DNA of 64,000 bases from Arthrobacter sp. Soil762 (GCF_001428335.1 NZ_LMSG01000021.1:62001-126000), one strand, 5' to 3'; shown: positions 24,161 through 33,196, counted from the first letter of the stretch. Program-made: numbers and translations. The notes: generated by a model not told the origin, from the letters alone.

Positions 24161-25573
24161 ATGTCATCCATACAAACCACCGTGGAGCCAGGATCCCCCA
24201 AGGCGGTGAACTCACGCGGCCGCGTGATTGTGGCCAGCCTGATCGGCACTACCGTTGAGTTCTACGACTTCTACGTCTACGCCACCGCCGCCGTGCTGGT
24301 CTTCCCGGCGCTGTTCTTCCCCAACCAGAACGAGACCACCCAGCTGCTCAGCTCCTTCGCTGTCTTCGGGGTGGCCTTTGTTGCCCGCCCGCTGGGTTCC
24401 ATCGTCTTTGGCCACTTCGGCGACAAGTTCGGCCGCAAGGGCACCCTGGTGGCCTCGCTGCTGACCATGGGCATTGCCACGTTCCTCATCGGCTGCCTGC
24501 CCACAGCGCTTGTCCCGGGCTGGCAGTTCTGGGCCCCGGCACTGCTGGTGGTCATGCGCTTCGCCCAGGGCCTGGCCCTTGGCGGCGAATGGAGCGGCGC
24601 GGCCCTGCTGGCCACCGAAAACGCTCCGGCCAACAAGCGCGCCATCTACGGCACGTTCCCGCAGCTGGGGGCGCCCATCGGCTTCATCATCGCCAACGTG
24701 ATCTTCCTGGTGGCCAGCTACGCGCTGACGCCGGCCGACTTCCTGGCCTGGGGCTGGCGCGTGCCGTTCCTGCTCAGCGCCGTTATGGTGATCATCGGCC
24801 TCTACGTCCGCCTCAAGCTGATCGAAACGCCTGCCTTCACCAAGGTGCTCGAATCCAATGAGGTGGCCAAGCTGCCCCTGGCCCGGGTCTTCAAGACCAG
24901 CTCGCGCCCGCTTATCCTGGGCACGTTCATCATGCTCGCCACGTACGTGCTCTTCTACCTGATGACCACGTTCACGCTGACCTACGGCACCCGCGCGTCC
25001 ACCCTGGATGCCGCCAAGGCTGCCGCCGAGAAGGCAGGCAAGCCGATGTCCGAGGCCGCCGCGGCCGCGTTTGTTCCCGGCCTGGGCTTCACCCGCAACG
25101 ACTTCCTCTGGATGCTGATTGCCGGCGTCGTGTTCTTCGGCATCTTCACCCTGGTTTCCGGACCGCTGGCGGAGAAGTACGGCCGCCGCAAGATGCTGTT
25201 GACCGTAACAGGCGGCATCTTCGTCTTCGGCCTGCTGTTCGTCCCGCTGTTCAGCGGCGGCTTTGTGGGCACCATGGCGCTCCTGGTCATCGGCTTCTCG
25301 CTGATGGGCCTCACATTTGGCCCCATGGGTGCGCTGCTGCCGGAACTGTTCCCCACCAACGTGCGCTACACGGGATCCGCCGTCAGTTACAACGTGTCCA
25401 GCATCCTGGGTGCTGCGGTGGCCCCGTTCATCGCCGTTGCGCTCTGGGAGCTGGCTGACGGCAGTCCGGTCCTGGTGGGTGTCTACCTGACTGTGATGTC
25501 GGTGTTGACGCTGATTGCGCTGTTCGTGAGCAAGGAAACCCGCGACCTGGACTACGAGAACAACGTAGCCTGA
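24161..25573 (+). CDS. MHS-family metabolite:proton symporter
   Basis: A 470-residue major facilitator of the metabolite:H+ symporter family (ProP, ShiA, KgtP relatives). Typical regions are IGTTVEFYDFYVYATAA in helix 1, FGHFGDKFGRKGTL between helices 2 and 3, RFAQGLALGGEWSGAALLATENAP, and LAEKYGRRKMLL between helices 8 and 9. A periplasmic insertion of about 35 residues (ASTLDAAKAAAEKAGKPMSEAAAAAF) lies between helices 7 and 8. The ATG has AGGAAGGAG upstream. It is divergent from narK; the substrate (a sugar acid, aromatic acid or osmolyte) is not shown by the sequence. Confidence 0.9.
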   Translation: MSSIQTTVEPGSPKAVNSRGRVIVASLIGTTVEFYDFYVYATAAVLVFPALFFPNQNETTQLLSSFAVFGVAFVARPLGSIVFGHFGDKFGRKGTLVASLLTMGIATFLIGCLPTALVPGWQFWAPALLVVMRFAQGLALGGEWSGAALLATENAPANKRAIYGTFPQLGAPIGFIIANVIFLVASYALTPADFLAWGWRVPFLLSAVMVIIGLYVRLKLIETPAFTKVLESNEVAKLPLARVFKTSSRPLILGTFIMLATYVLFYLMTTFTLTYGTRASTLDAAKAAAEKAGKPMSEAAAAAFVPGLGFTRNDFLWMLIAGVVFFGIFTLVSGPLAEKYGRRKMLLTVTGGIFVFGLLFVPLFSGGFVGTMALLVIGFSLMGLTFGPMGALLPELFPTNVRYTGSAVSYNVSSILGAAVAPFIAVALWELADGSPVLVGVYLTVMSVLTLIALFVSKETRDLDYENNVA

Positions 25574-25612
25574 CGCCCCGCCGTCGGGCGTTCCAGCCCG
25601 GTTGCTGACAGA

Positions 25613-25658
25613 AATGCCCGGCGTGTTCCCCGTTATTTCGGGGAACGCGCCGGGCATT
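25613..25658. terminator. Terminator between the MHS transporter and amidotransferase genes
   Basis: Inverted repeat with about 20-bp arms, one unpaired base and a short TTATTT loop (25613-25632 with 25639-25658), between two convergent genes; it probably serves both. Confidence 0.8.
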
Positions 25659-25725
25659 GCTGTTTCCGGGCGGGACCAATTGGGGAGGAGCGTACGACGG
25701 CGGCGCTCGCTACCCGTCGGCAGGC

Positions 25726-26457
25726 TCAGCCGGCGTAGCGGGCCACGAAGTTTCGGAGGATCTTCATGGGCTCCGTGGCCGTGTACGTCCGCGCGTCAGC
25801 CATGAGCTCCTCGGCGGACTCCGGCGGGAAATATCCGGCATGCCGGTAGATATCGATCCGTGTGACCAGCCCCTCCGCGTCCAGTTCCGGGTGAAACTGT
25901 GTGGCGTACAGGTTCTGCTTGATGCGGAACATGTGGACGGGGCATGCGTGGGAGGAGGCCAGCAGCACCGCGTGGGAGGGCAGTCTAGTGCACGCCTCCT
26001 TGTGCCCGGTGAAGGCGGTGAAACGCCGTGGCATCCCGTGCAGGAGCGGATCCGCGAGCCCCGCCTCCGTCAGCTCGATTTCCACCCCGCCCAGCTGTTC
26101 GCCAAAGGTCCTGTCGATCACGGCGCCCTGATGCCTGCCCAGCGTCCCCACGCCGTAGCAGGCGCCCAGAAACGGAAAGTCGAGGGCAACGATCCGGTCC
26201 AGCAACCCGGCCAGTTCCCGCTCCACCCGGTGCTGGGTTTCGGTCTTGTGGTCTGACGGGTCGCTGGACGTGAAGGGACTCCCGCCCACAATCACGCCTG
26301 AGAATTCGTTCAGGTCCAGTTGCGGCAGGGGAGCAGCCTCAAGCCGGACACGCCTCAGCTGCGAAGGGGTCAGCCCGCCATACGTCAGGTATGCCTCATA
26401 CTCTTCCTCTGCGGCGGCGTCTTCAGCCCGGGAGGCAAGGAGGAGGAAAGGCTTCAC
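25726..26457 (-). CDS. Class I glutamine amidotransferase-like protein
   Basis: A 243-residue GMP-synthase-type glutamine amidotransferase domain standing alone. The nucleophile elbow is FLGACYGVGTLG (Cys), and the His and Glu of the triad are in ATQFHPELD. GVIVGGSPFTSSDP is the oxyanion-side motif seen in this subgroup. It starts with GTG at 26455-26457; AAAGG is 12 bases upstream, so the ribosome binding site is weak. No partner synthetase is adjacent, so the acceptor of the ammonia, or whether it acts as a gamma-glutamyl hydrolase, is unknown. Confidence 0.85.
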   Translation of the reverse strand: MKPFLLLASRAEDAAAEEEYEAYLTYGGLTPSQLRRVRLEAAPLPQLDLNEFSGVIVGGSPFTSSDPSDHKTETQHRVERELAGLLDRIVALDFPFLGACYGVGTLGRHQGAVIDRTFGEQLGGVEIELTEAGLADPLLHGMPRRFTAFTGHKEACTRLPSHAVLLASSHACPVHMFRIKQNLYATQFHPELDAEGLVTRIDIYRHAGYFPPESAEELMADARTYTATEPMKILRNFVARYAG

Positions 26458-26516
26458 ACGCTAAGTGTGCCTTTCGCCCCAGCTCAACGCCAGAGGACAC
26501 AGCGCCAGCCTGCGGT

Positions 26517-26543
26517 TGGCGCCGGAGCACAGCCCCGGCGCCA
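26517..26543 (-). terminator. Stem-loop after the SnoaL-like gene
   Basis: Nine-bp perfect GC-rich arms (26517-26525 and 26535-26543) with a nine-base loop, starting 15 bases after the SnoaL-like stop. There is no T-run, so it is a weak terminator candidate. Confidence 0.4.
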
Positions 26544-26558
26544 GAGGCACGAACGCTG

Positions 26559-26999
26559 TCAGTGGCTGACGGGCTGCGCGAAGGATCGCCGGGACTGCGG
26601 CTGCGCGGCCGGGTCTGCGTGGCGGTGGACCAGCTTCCAGTAGCCTTCTTCGCGCCGGAAGATGCTGGTCACACGGAGCGCGAATTCCTCTGGCGCTGCG
26701 GCGCTCTCCAGCCGGGCACGGAAGTGTTCCGTTTCCACCAGGTAGGCCGTGTCGCGTGCGGTGTAGGAGGTGATGGTGTCGAACCCCAGCATCTCGCCGT
26801 CCTGGAACTGCCGGGACGCCTGGTCCAGCCGGGCCTCCACCTGGGCCCAGCCACGTGCAATGCCGCCGAACGGGTTGGCCAGCGTGACGTCGTCGAGCCT
26901 GGAATACAGGTCCTTGACGGCACCGGGATTCCCGCGGGTGATTTCCGGAACCGCCAGGTGGTAGCGGTCTACTTCTTCTTCAAAACTGGGTGCGAGCAT
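26559..26999 (-). CDS. SnoaL/NTF2-like fold protein
   Basis: A 146-residue protein with the NTF2-like pattern: an N-terminal helix (YHLAVPEITRGNPGAVKDLYS), VTLANPFGGIARGWAQVEARL, and a beta-rich C-terminal half ending FRREEGYWKLVHRHADP, the usual last strands. Members may be enzymes or ligand-binding proteins; no active-site set can be assigned. The ATG at 26997-26999 has GGAGG upstream. It follows accA3 by 19 bp on the same strand, so the two probably share a transcript. Confidence 0.82.
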   Translation of the reverse strand: MLAPSFEEEVDRYHLAVPEITRGNPGAVKDLYSRLDDVTLANPFGGIARGWAQVEARLDQASRQFQDGEMLGFDTITSYTARDTAYLVETEHFRARLESAAAPEEFALRVTSIFRREEGYWKLVHRHADPAAQPQSRRSFAQPVSH

Positions 27000-27018
27000 G
27001 GGGTGCCTCCGGCAGGGT

Positions 27019-28833
27019 CTAGTCTTCGATCGTGGCGATGACGGCGCCGGCCGAAACCGTCTCACCGGCCACTGCGTTGAGTCCGGTGATGATGCCGGAA
27101 CGGTGCGCGGTCAGGGGCTGTTCCATCTTCATCGCTTCGAGAACCACTACCAGGTCACCCTCGGACACAACGTCGCCGTTGGCCACGGCAACCTTGACGA
27201 TGGTGCCCTGCATTGGGGAGGTCAGCGCGTCGCCGGCGGCGGCCGCAGCCGCTCCGCCTGAACGGAGGCGTTTCTTGGACTTGTTGGACTTCGCGCCGGC
27301 GGCGGAACCCGCCCCGATCGAACCAAGGGAGGCCGGCAGGACAACCTCGAGGCGCTTGCCCCCCACTTCAACCACCACGCGCTGGCGTTCACCGGCGTCG
27401 CCACTGGCTTCAGCGGTTCCGTCCGGCGTCCAGGCGGGAATGTTGTTGACGAATTCGGTTTCAATCCAGAGGGTGTGGATGCTGAAAGGCCCTTCCGCGG
27501 GCGCAAAAGCGGGGTCCGAAACAACGGCGAGGTCGAACGGGATAACGGTGGGGATGCCCCCTACCACCATTTCTTCCAAAGCGCGTCGCGAACGCTGCAG
27601 GGCCTGGGCGCGGGTGGCGCCGGTGACGATCAGCTTGGAGAGCATCGAGTCGAAGTTGCCGCTGATGACATCGCCCTCCTCCACGCCGGAATCGATCCGG
27701 ATGCCGGGGCCTGTGGGGTTCTTCAGGGTGGTGATGGTACCGGGGGCGGGCATGAAGTTGCGGCCCGGGTCCTCGCCGGTGATGCGGAATTCGAACGAGT
27801 GGCCGCGGACCTCGGGGTCGCCGTAGCCGAGCTCCTCGCCGCGCGCCAGCCGGAACTGTTCGCGGACCAGGTCGATGCCCGTGACCTCTTCGGAGACGCA
27901 GTGCTCCACCTGGAGGCGGGTGTTGACCTCGAGGAAGGAGATGGTGCCGTCCTGGCCCACCAGGAACTCGCAGGTTCCGGCGCCGAGGTAACCGGCTTCC
28001 TTCAGGATCGCCTTGGAGGATTCGTAGAGGCGGCGGTTCTGCTCTTCGGTGAGGAACGGGGCCGGTGCTTCTTCAACGAGCTTCTGGTTGCGGCGCTGCA
28101 GCGAGCAGTCACGCGTGGAGACGACCACGACGTTGCCGTGGGCGTCCGCGAGGCACTGCGTTTCGACGTGGCGCGGGGCGTCCAGGAAGCGTTCGATGAA
28201 GCACTCGCCGCGGCCGAAGGCTGCAGTGGCCTCACGGACGGCAGACTCGAAGAGCTCCGGGATTTCTTCGCGGGTGCGGGCCACTTTGATGCCACGGCCG
28301 CCGCCGCCGAAGGCTGCCTTGATGGCCACGGGCAGGCCGAACTTGTCCACGAACTCGAGGATTTCCTCGGCCGACTGCACAGGATCGGCGGTGCCGGGGA
28401 CCTGGGGGGCTCCCACTTTCTCCGCGATGTGGCGGGCCTGCACCTTGTCGCCGAGGGCCGAGATGGCCTCGGGGGACGGGCCGATCCAGGTGATGCCGGC
28501 CGCGATGACCTTGGCGGCGAACTCGGCGTTTTCGGCGAGGAAGCCGTAACCGGGGTGGATGCCGTCGGCACCGGACTGGCGGGCAACGTCAATGATCTTG
28601 TCCATCACCAGGTAGGACTCCGCGGCGGTGTTGCCACCGAGGGAGTAGGCCTCGTCGGCCAGCCTGACATGGAGCGCGTCGCGGTCCGGATCGGCGTAGA
28701 CAGCCACGGAGGCAATGCCCTCGTCGCGTGCCGCGCGGATGATGCGCACTGCGATTTCGCCTCGGTTTGCGATCAGCACCTTGGTGAGGTTCGACTGCAC
28801 GGGACTAGCGGACTGCTCCAAATTTGCTGACAA
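27019..28833 (-). CDS. accA3: Biotin-dependent acyl-CoA carboxylase alpha subunit
   Basis: A 604-residue protein with biotin carboxylase and biotin carrier domains. The carboxylase shows KVLIANRGEIAVRIIRAA, HPGYGFLAEN, the ATP-grasp loop AAFGGGGRGIKVA, RDCSLQRRNQKLVEEAP and FLEVNTRLQVEH. The carrier domain is C-terminal, with the biotinyl lysine Lys569 in EAMKMEQ. An Ala/Ser/Lys linker lies at about 515-540. It makes carboxybiotin for AccD subunits (acetyl-, propionyl-CoA). The start is TTG with AAGGAG five bases upstream. A perfect palindrome 92 bp upstream matches one near accD5. It resembles actinobacterial AccA3. Confidence 0.95.
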   Translation of the reverse strand: MSANLEQSASPVQSNLTKVLIANRGEIAVRIIRAARDEGIASVAVYADPDRDALHVRLADEAYSLGGNTAAESYLVMDKIIDVARQSGADGIHPGYGFLAENAEFAAKVIAAGITWIGPSPEAISALGDKVQARHIAEKVGAPQVPGTADPVQSAEEILEFVDKFGLPVAIKAAFGGGGRGIKVARTREEIPELFESAVREATAAFGRGECFIERFLDAPRHVETQCLADAHGNVVVVSTRDCSLQRRNQKLVEEAPAPFLTEEQNRRLYESSKAILKEAGYLGAGTCEFLVGQDGTISFLEVNTRLQVEHCVSEEVTGIDLVREQFRLARGEELGYGDPEVRGHSFEFRITGEDPGRNFMPAPGTITTLKNPTGPGIRIDSGVEEGDVISGNFDSMLSKLIVTGATRAQALQRSRRALEEMVVGGIPTVIPFDLAVVSDPAFAPAEGPFSIHTLWIETEFVNNIPAWTPDGTAEASGDAGERQRVVVEVGGKRLEVVLPASLGSIGAGSAAGAKSNKSKKRLRSGGAAAAAAGDALTSPMQGTIVKVAVANGDVVSEGDLVVVLEAMKMEQPLTAHRSGIITGLNAVAGETVSAGAVIATIED

Positions 28834-28924
28834 GGCGTCTCCTTCTTTCCTTCAGGGAGCCTAGCGCGATTTTGTGGGTTCCGCCGATGTTACTTGCGGT
28901 TTCCGCGTGTAAACGGGCGCGGCT

Positions 28925-28941
28925 TTGTAGGGAACCTACAA
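28925..28941. promoter_or_regulatory. Palindromic operator upstream of accA3
   Basis: TTGTAGG-GAA-CCTACAA is a perfect 7-bp-arm palindrome followed by TT. A closely similar 19-bp sequence occurs upstream of accD5 at 39253-39271. The regulator is not identified. Confidence 0.65.
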
Positions 28942-28962
28942 TTGGTCGGAAAATCGCCGCAA

Positions 28963-29649
28963 TTATTCGTCGGACCACAGGTCCGTGATGCGTACGTTTG
29001 CGTGCCCGAGGAGACTGCGCAGCGTGGAGACTGACAGCCCGACGACGGCGTGCGGGTCCCCGTCCACCTTCCGGATGAACGCCCCGCCCAGGCCGTCGAT
29101 CGTAAACGAGCCGGCGCAGTGCAGCGGTTCGCCCGTGGCGATGTACGCGTCGATCTCTTCCGGATCCATCTCCGTGAAGTGGACCTCGGCGGAGGCGACT
29201 GCCCCGAGCGTGGCGCCGGATCCCGGTGCCGTGATGCCGCCGTCGGCCGCTGCGTCGGTGCTTATCTCGGCGGGCTCGTCATCGGCTGCCGTCGCGCGGC
29301 AGTCCACCAGCCAGTGCCCGGTGTGCAGGACACCGCTGTTGCCGCTCATCCGCAGCATCCGTTCGCGGGCGACGGCGGCCGTGTACGGTTTGCCGTGCGC
29401 CTCGCCGTCGAACTCGAAGACGGAGTCGCAGCCGATGACCAGCGCGCCCTCCGCTTCCGGCAACGCGGCTACCGCCTCGGCCTTGGCGCGGGCCAGCAGC
29501 AGCGCGGTATCGTGCGGATCGGTGACGCCGTACCGGGCCTGGACCGCGTCTTCGTCCACATCGGAGACGAGCACGGAGTGCCGGATGCCGGCGTCGGCCA
29601 GGAGTTTGGTGCGGGCGGGGGACTGGGAGGCGAGGATCAGGCGGGTCAC
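28963..29649 (-). CDS. maf: Maf-family nucleotide pyrophosphatase
   Basis: A 228-residue Maf/HAM1-fold enzyme that hydrolyses non-canonical or modified nucleoside triphosphates to monophosphates. The signature LILASQSPARTKLLADAGI is at the N-terminus, the catalytic acidic residue is in VIGCDSVFEFDG, and the C-terminal part ends DGDPHAVVGLSVSTLRSLL. About 30 extra residues rich in Asp, Ala and Gly are inserted (about 120-152) before VHFTEMDPEEIDAYIATGEP. The start is GTG at 29647-29649 with TACGCT ending exactly six bases upstream and no ribosome binding site, suggesting a leaderless message. maf next to acc genes is usual in actinobacteria. Confidence 0.93.
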   Translation of the reverse strand: MTRLILASQSPARTKLLADAGIRHSVLVSDVDEDAVQARYGVTDPHDTALLLARAKAEAVAALPEAEGALVIGCDSVFEFDGEAHGKPYTAAVARERMLRMSGNSGVLHTGHWLVDCRATAADDEPAEISTDAAADGGITAPGSGATLGAVASAEVHFTEMDPEEIDAYIATGEPLHCAGSFTIDGLGGAFIRKVDGDPHAVVGLSVSTLRSLLGHANVRITDLWSDE

Positions 29650-29681
29650 CGCTCAAGCGTAGCTTCATCACCATCCCACCC

Positions 29682-29817
29682 AACGCTCTCTCACTTTTGG
29701 CGCGTTTTTCCCCAACGCTCTCTCAGCCGCGGCCTTAAGGGTGCAGGAGGGTTCAGCAATATGGCCTCAAAGGTGAGAGAGCGTTCCCCGAAAAGGGCCC
29801 AAACGTGAGAGAGCGTT
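29682..29817. repeat. Mirrored double repeat, 32-bp period
   Basis: Four copies of a 13-bp unit: AACGCTCTCTCAC at 29682 and AACGCTCTCTCAG at 29714, then the inverted form GTGAGAGAGCGTT at 29773 and 29805. Both pairs have exactly 32-bp spacing, and the 19-base spacers are themselves partly complementary. The element fills the 170-bp gap between the MMPL stop and the maf start. It could fold into a long stem-loop and end MMPL transcription. Confidence 0.85.
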
Positions 29818-29819
29818 GC

Positions 29820-32345
29820 CTAGTGGACGGGCTCGGTCAGCTTCTGCGGCTCGTTTTCGCGGCGTTCCAGCCGGGCGCCCTCCACGTCCACGTCCGGCAG
29901 GATCCGGTCCAGCCACTTGGGCAGCCACCAGGTCTTTTCGCCCAGCAGGTACATCACAGCCGGCACGATGGTCATGCGGACCACAAACGCGTCCAGCAGC
30001 ACACCGAACGCCATGGCGAAGCCCAGCGGCCGGACCATGGTCAGGTGGCTGAAGATGAAGCCGGCGAACACGCTGACCATGATGATAGCGGCGGCGGTCA
30101 CCACGGCGCCGGCATGGCTGAAGCCGATGCGTACGGCCTTTTTGGCCGGGGCGCCATGCATATAGGACTCACGCATGCCCGACGCGATGAACACCTGGTA
30201 GTCCATCGCCAGGCCGAACAGCACACCGATCAGGATGATCGGCAGGAAGCTCAGGACCGCGCCGGGATTGGCGACGTCGAACACTCCACCCAGCCAGCCC
30301 CACTGGTATACGGCCACCACCAGGCCGAAAGCGGCGGCCAGGGACAGCAGGAAACCGCCGGTTGCCAGGAGGGGAACCACAATGGAGCGGAATACCAGCA
30401 GCAACAGGATGAGGGAAAGCCCGACGACGATCGCCAGGTACGGCGGCAGGGCGTCACCGAGTTTTGTGGAGACATCGATGTTGCCGGCGGTCTGCCCGGT
30501 CAGGCCGATGGTGACCCCCGTTTCGGCCTGGATCTGGGTGCCGCGTTCGCGGAGTTCGCTCACCACCTGCACCGTGCCGGCCTTGGCGGGCCCCTCTTCC
30601 GGGATGACCTGGAATACGGCGGTGCGGCGGTCTTCACTCAGTGCCACGGGCACTGTTGCCACTACGTTGTCCACGCCGCGGATCAGGTCCGCGACGTCAT
30701 ACTGCAGTTCCTGGGCCTGGGCTTCGTCCAGGCCGGCCGGGAATTCACCCACCACCACAATGGGGCCAGTGACGCCTTCGCCGAAGCTCCGTGCGGTGAC
30801 GTCATAGGCCTGGTAGGCCTCGGAGTCCACCGGTTCGGAGCCGCCGTCGGGCAGCGCCAACTGGAGCTGAGCGGCGGGCAGGGCCAGCGTTCCCAGCAGG
30901 AGTACGCCGGCGACGAGCGCCACGACGGGGTGCCTGGTAACCAGGCCGCCCCAGCCCCGGGTGCTCTTTTCCTCATCCTTGGCGTGGTCGGCAACCTCGT
31001 GGCCGGCCTCGGCGTTGTGGGCTTCGGCCTTGGCCCACGCCCGCCGGGAAATGATGCGCCGGCCGATCAGGGACAGCAGAGCCGGGGTCAGGGTGAGCGC
31101 CACAAGGACGGCAACCGCGACGGTGCCTGCTGCTGCCAGGCCCATCACGCTCAGAAACGGCAACCCGGGCACCACCAAGGCGGCCAGGGCAATGATGACC
31201 GTCAGGCCGGCAAAAAGCACGGCGTTGCCCGAGGTTCCGGTGGCGCGTGCCACGGACTCCCCGGGGTCCAAGCCTGCCAGCAGCTGGGTCCGGTGCCGGT
31301 TTACGATGAACAGGGAGTAGTCAATGCCCACGGCGAGGCCAAGCATCAGCGCGAGCATGGGGGAGATGGAGCTCATCTCGAAGGCGCCGGACAGGGCGAA
31401 CGTGATGCCCACCCCGACGCCAACGCCGATGACGGCCATCAGCAGCGGCAGGCCCGCGGCAATGAGCGTGCCCAGCATCAGGATCAGGACCAGGGCCGCC
31501 ACCCCGATGCCGATGATTTCGGCCGTGCCGAAGAGTTCTGAAATGTCTTCGGTGATTTCCTTGCTGGCCAGTGCCGTTACGCCCGCGGACGAAGTCTGAT
31601 GCACGATGTCCTGGACCTGCTGGCGCACCGCCGGGGTGAGGGCGTTGATGGAGGTGTTGAACTGCACCTGTGCCACGGCAGCCTGGCCGTCCGCCGAGAC
31701 AAACCGGATCCCGCCGGATGCCTCCGCCTGCCGCTTGCCCAGATCGAGCTTGGCCTTGGCGGCCTCCCATTCCTGTGTGCCGGCGTCGAGCTGCGCCTGG
31801 CCCTGTGCCAGGGCGGCCTTCTGCGCTCCGAGCTGGGCCTCGATCATGGCTGCTGTTGCGCCGCCGGCAGCGAGCTGCTGCTCCGCGGCGTTCAGCTGCG
31901 CGTTGCCGGCGCCGAGCTCGGCACGTGAGGCATCCAGGCGGGCCTGGCCCGCGGCAAGCTTCTGCTCGCCGTCGGCGATGGCCTGCCCGGCCTGGTCCAG
32001 CTGGGCCTGCGTGGAGAAGGGATCCACCGTGGCCTTGACGTCAGGCAGGTCACCAAGCTTGGTGAGGGCAGCCGTGACGGCGGCGCGGCTGCCGTCAGTA
32101 AAGCCGCCTTCCGGGGCTTCAAAGACGATCGTGGCCGAGCCGCCCGACGCTGCCGGCAGTTCCTGCTTCAGCTTGTCCGCGATCCGCTGCGTTTCAGTGC
32201 CTGGAATCTGGAAGTTGTTGGACAGCGTGCCGTGGAAGGCGGCTGCTGAGCCGCCGACGGCCACCAGCGCCGCGAGCCAGAGCGAAATGACCAGCCAGCG
32301 GTGGCGGTAGGAGAACTTGCCGAGGCGGTAGAGCAGCAGGGCCAT
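29820..32345 (-). CDS. MMPL/RND-family membrane exporter
   Basis: An 841-residue transporter of the MMPL family with the usual 1+5+1+5 membrane-helix layout: first helix at about 19-39, a large extracytoplasmic domain, five helices with LALMLGLAVGIDYSLFIVNRHR (the proton-relay GxxxDY motif), a second extracytoplasmic domain and five more helices with the matching GVLFGLAMDYQVFIASGMRESY. The first outer domain contains an Ala/Gln/Leu heptad-rich insertion (about 105-210, AGQARLDASRAELGAGNAQL) likely to form a coiled coil. It starts one base after the tetR stop, so the two form an operon; lipid or drug export is plausible but the substrate is unknown. Confidence 0.93.
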   Translation of the reverse strand: MALLLYRLGKFSYRHRWLVISLWLAALVAVGGSAAAFHGTLSNNFQIPGTETQRIADKLKQELPAASGGSATIVFEAPEGGFTDGSRAAVTAALTKLGDLPDVKATVDPFSTQAQLDQAGQAIADGEQKLAAGQARLDASRAELGAGNAQLNAAEQQLAAGGATAAMIEAQLGAQKAALAQGQAQLDAGTQEWEAAKAKLDLGKRQAEASGGIRFVSADGQAAVAQVQFNTSINALTPAVRQQVQDIVHQTSSAGVTALASKEITEDISELFGTAEIIGIGVAALVLILMLGTLIAAGLPLLMAVIGVGVGVGITFALSGAFEMSSISPMLALMLGLAVGIDYSLFIVNRHRTQLLAGLDPGESVARATGTSGNAVLFAGLTVIIALAALVVPGLPFLSVMGLAAAGTVAVAVLVALTLTPALLSLIGRRIISRRAWAKAEAHNAEAGHEVADHAKDEEKSTRGWGGLVTRHPVVALVAGVLLLGTLALPAAQLQLALPDGGSEPVDSEAYQAYDVTARSFGEGVTGPIVVVGEFPAGLDEAQAQELQYDVADLIRGVDNVVATVPVALSEDRRTAVFQVIPEEGPAKAGTVQVVSELRERGTQIQAETGVTIGLTGQTAGNIDVSTKLGDALPPYLAIVVGLSLILLLLVFRSIVVPLLATGGFLLSLAAAFGLVVAVYQWGWLGGVFDVANPGAVLSFLPIILIGVLFGLAMDYQVFIASGMRESYMHGAPAKKAVRIGFSHAGAVVTAAAIIMVSVFAGFIFSHLTMVRPLGFAMAFGVLLDAFVVRMTIVPAVMYLLGEKTWWLPKWLDRILPDVDVEGARLERRENEPQKLTEPVH

Positions 32346-32346
32346 G

Positions 32347-33036
32347 TCAGAGCCGTTCTTTGTTGAGGTGGGTAGTGGCGGTTGTGGACGTCGCGGAGGG
32401 GCCGGCTGCCGGAACGGGGCTGCCAAAGCCGGAGCCGAGGTGGCCCATGGCGTCAATGAGCAGTTGCCGCAGGACAGCGAGTGATGCGGGGGAGAGATCG
32501 GCGCCGCATCGGGCGAACCACACGTCCATGGCCGCCTTCCCGCAGGAGATGACGGAGCCTGCGAGGGCGCGCAGGTACAGTTCGTCGACGACGGCGCCCG
32601 GGGTTCCGGCGAAACGCTCCCGGGCCGCGCTGATGATCTCTTCGGTGCAGTGATCCCACGCCTCAAGTTCGGACCGGGACAGGACCGCGTTGTCCTGGGT
32701 GAGGGTGAAGAGCTCAGCCAGCGGCGCCACCGTCATGGGGTCGGCCAGCTGCATCAGGGCCGCGCGCGCGGATTCGAGGATGGGCTCGTCGGCGGGCCGC
32801 TGCCGGAACTGCTGAAGTGCGTTGTCCAGAAACCCGTGCGTCATCGAGGCCAGGGCGGCCTCGGTGCTGCTGAAGTAGTTGAAGAAGGTGCGGCGCGAGA
32901 TCCCGGCTGATTCGGCAATGTCTTCCACCGTGAAATTCCCGGGTCCCTGGGCGCGCAGCAAGGTCAACGCGGCATCGGTAATGGCCTGGCGCGTGGCGGC
33001 TTTGTTCAGCTCACGGCGCGAGAGAAGTTCGGGCAT
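32347..33036 (-). CDS. TetR-family regulator of the MMPL operon
   Basis: A 229-residue TetR repressor. The N-terminal helix-turn-helix is clear (ATRQAITDAALTLLRAQG, then FTVEDIAESAGISRRTFFNYFSSTEAAL), and the rest is the helical ligand-binding domain with a Ser/Thr-rich tail. The ATG follows TAGTGT by exactly six bases with no ribosome binding site, so the message is probably leaderless. A perfect palindrome fills the -35/-10 spacer, which points to repression of its own gene and the downstream exporter. Confidence 0.93.
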   Translation of the reverse strand: MPELLSRRELNKAATRQAITDAALTLLRAQGPGNFTVEDIAESAGISRRTFFNYFSSTEAALASMTHGFLDNALQQFRQRPADEPILESARAALMQLADPMTVAPLAELFTLTQDNAVLSRSELEAWDHCTEEIISAARERFAGTPGAVVDELYLRALAGSVISCGKAAMDVWFARCGADLSPASLAVLRQLLIDAMGHLGSGFGSPVPAAGPSATSTTATTHLNKERL

Positions 33037-33042
33037 GAAATT

Positions 33043-33072
33043 ACACTACGTGCAAGTTTGCACGCCGCGCAA
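33043..33072 (-). promoter_or_regulatory. tetR promoter with operator in the spacer
   Basis: On the minus strand: -35 TTGCGC (33067-33072), an 18-bp spacer, -10 TAGTGT (33043-33048), then six bases to the ATG. The palindrome CGTGCAA-AC-TTGCACG (33049-33064) lies wholly within the spacer, the classic position for a TetR operator that blocks RNA polymerase. Confidence 0.75.
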
Positions 33073-33196
33073 GTTGATTCACAGGAAGATGAAAGGTTCC
33101 CGACAGCTGAGCCTGAACCTGCCGCCGAAGACTGGAAGAGTCCCGTCTGGGACATCTTCACCAGCCGTCACCGGACGGCAGATCCAGGAGACAAGA

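Noticed and set aside
26455..26463. A leaderless promoter for the glutamine amidotransferase gene
   Set aside because: TAGCGT directly abuts the GTG, leaving no room for the usual six or seven bases, and no in-frame start codon lies at the right distance.
29682..29817. A small CRISPR array
   Set aside because: The unit is only 13 bp, there are two copies per orientation rather than a run, the copies are inverted about a centre, and no cas gene is nearby.
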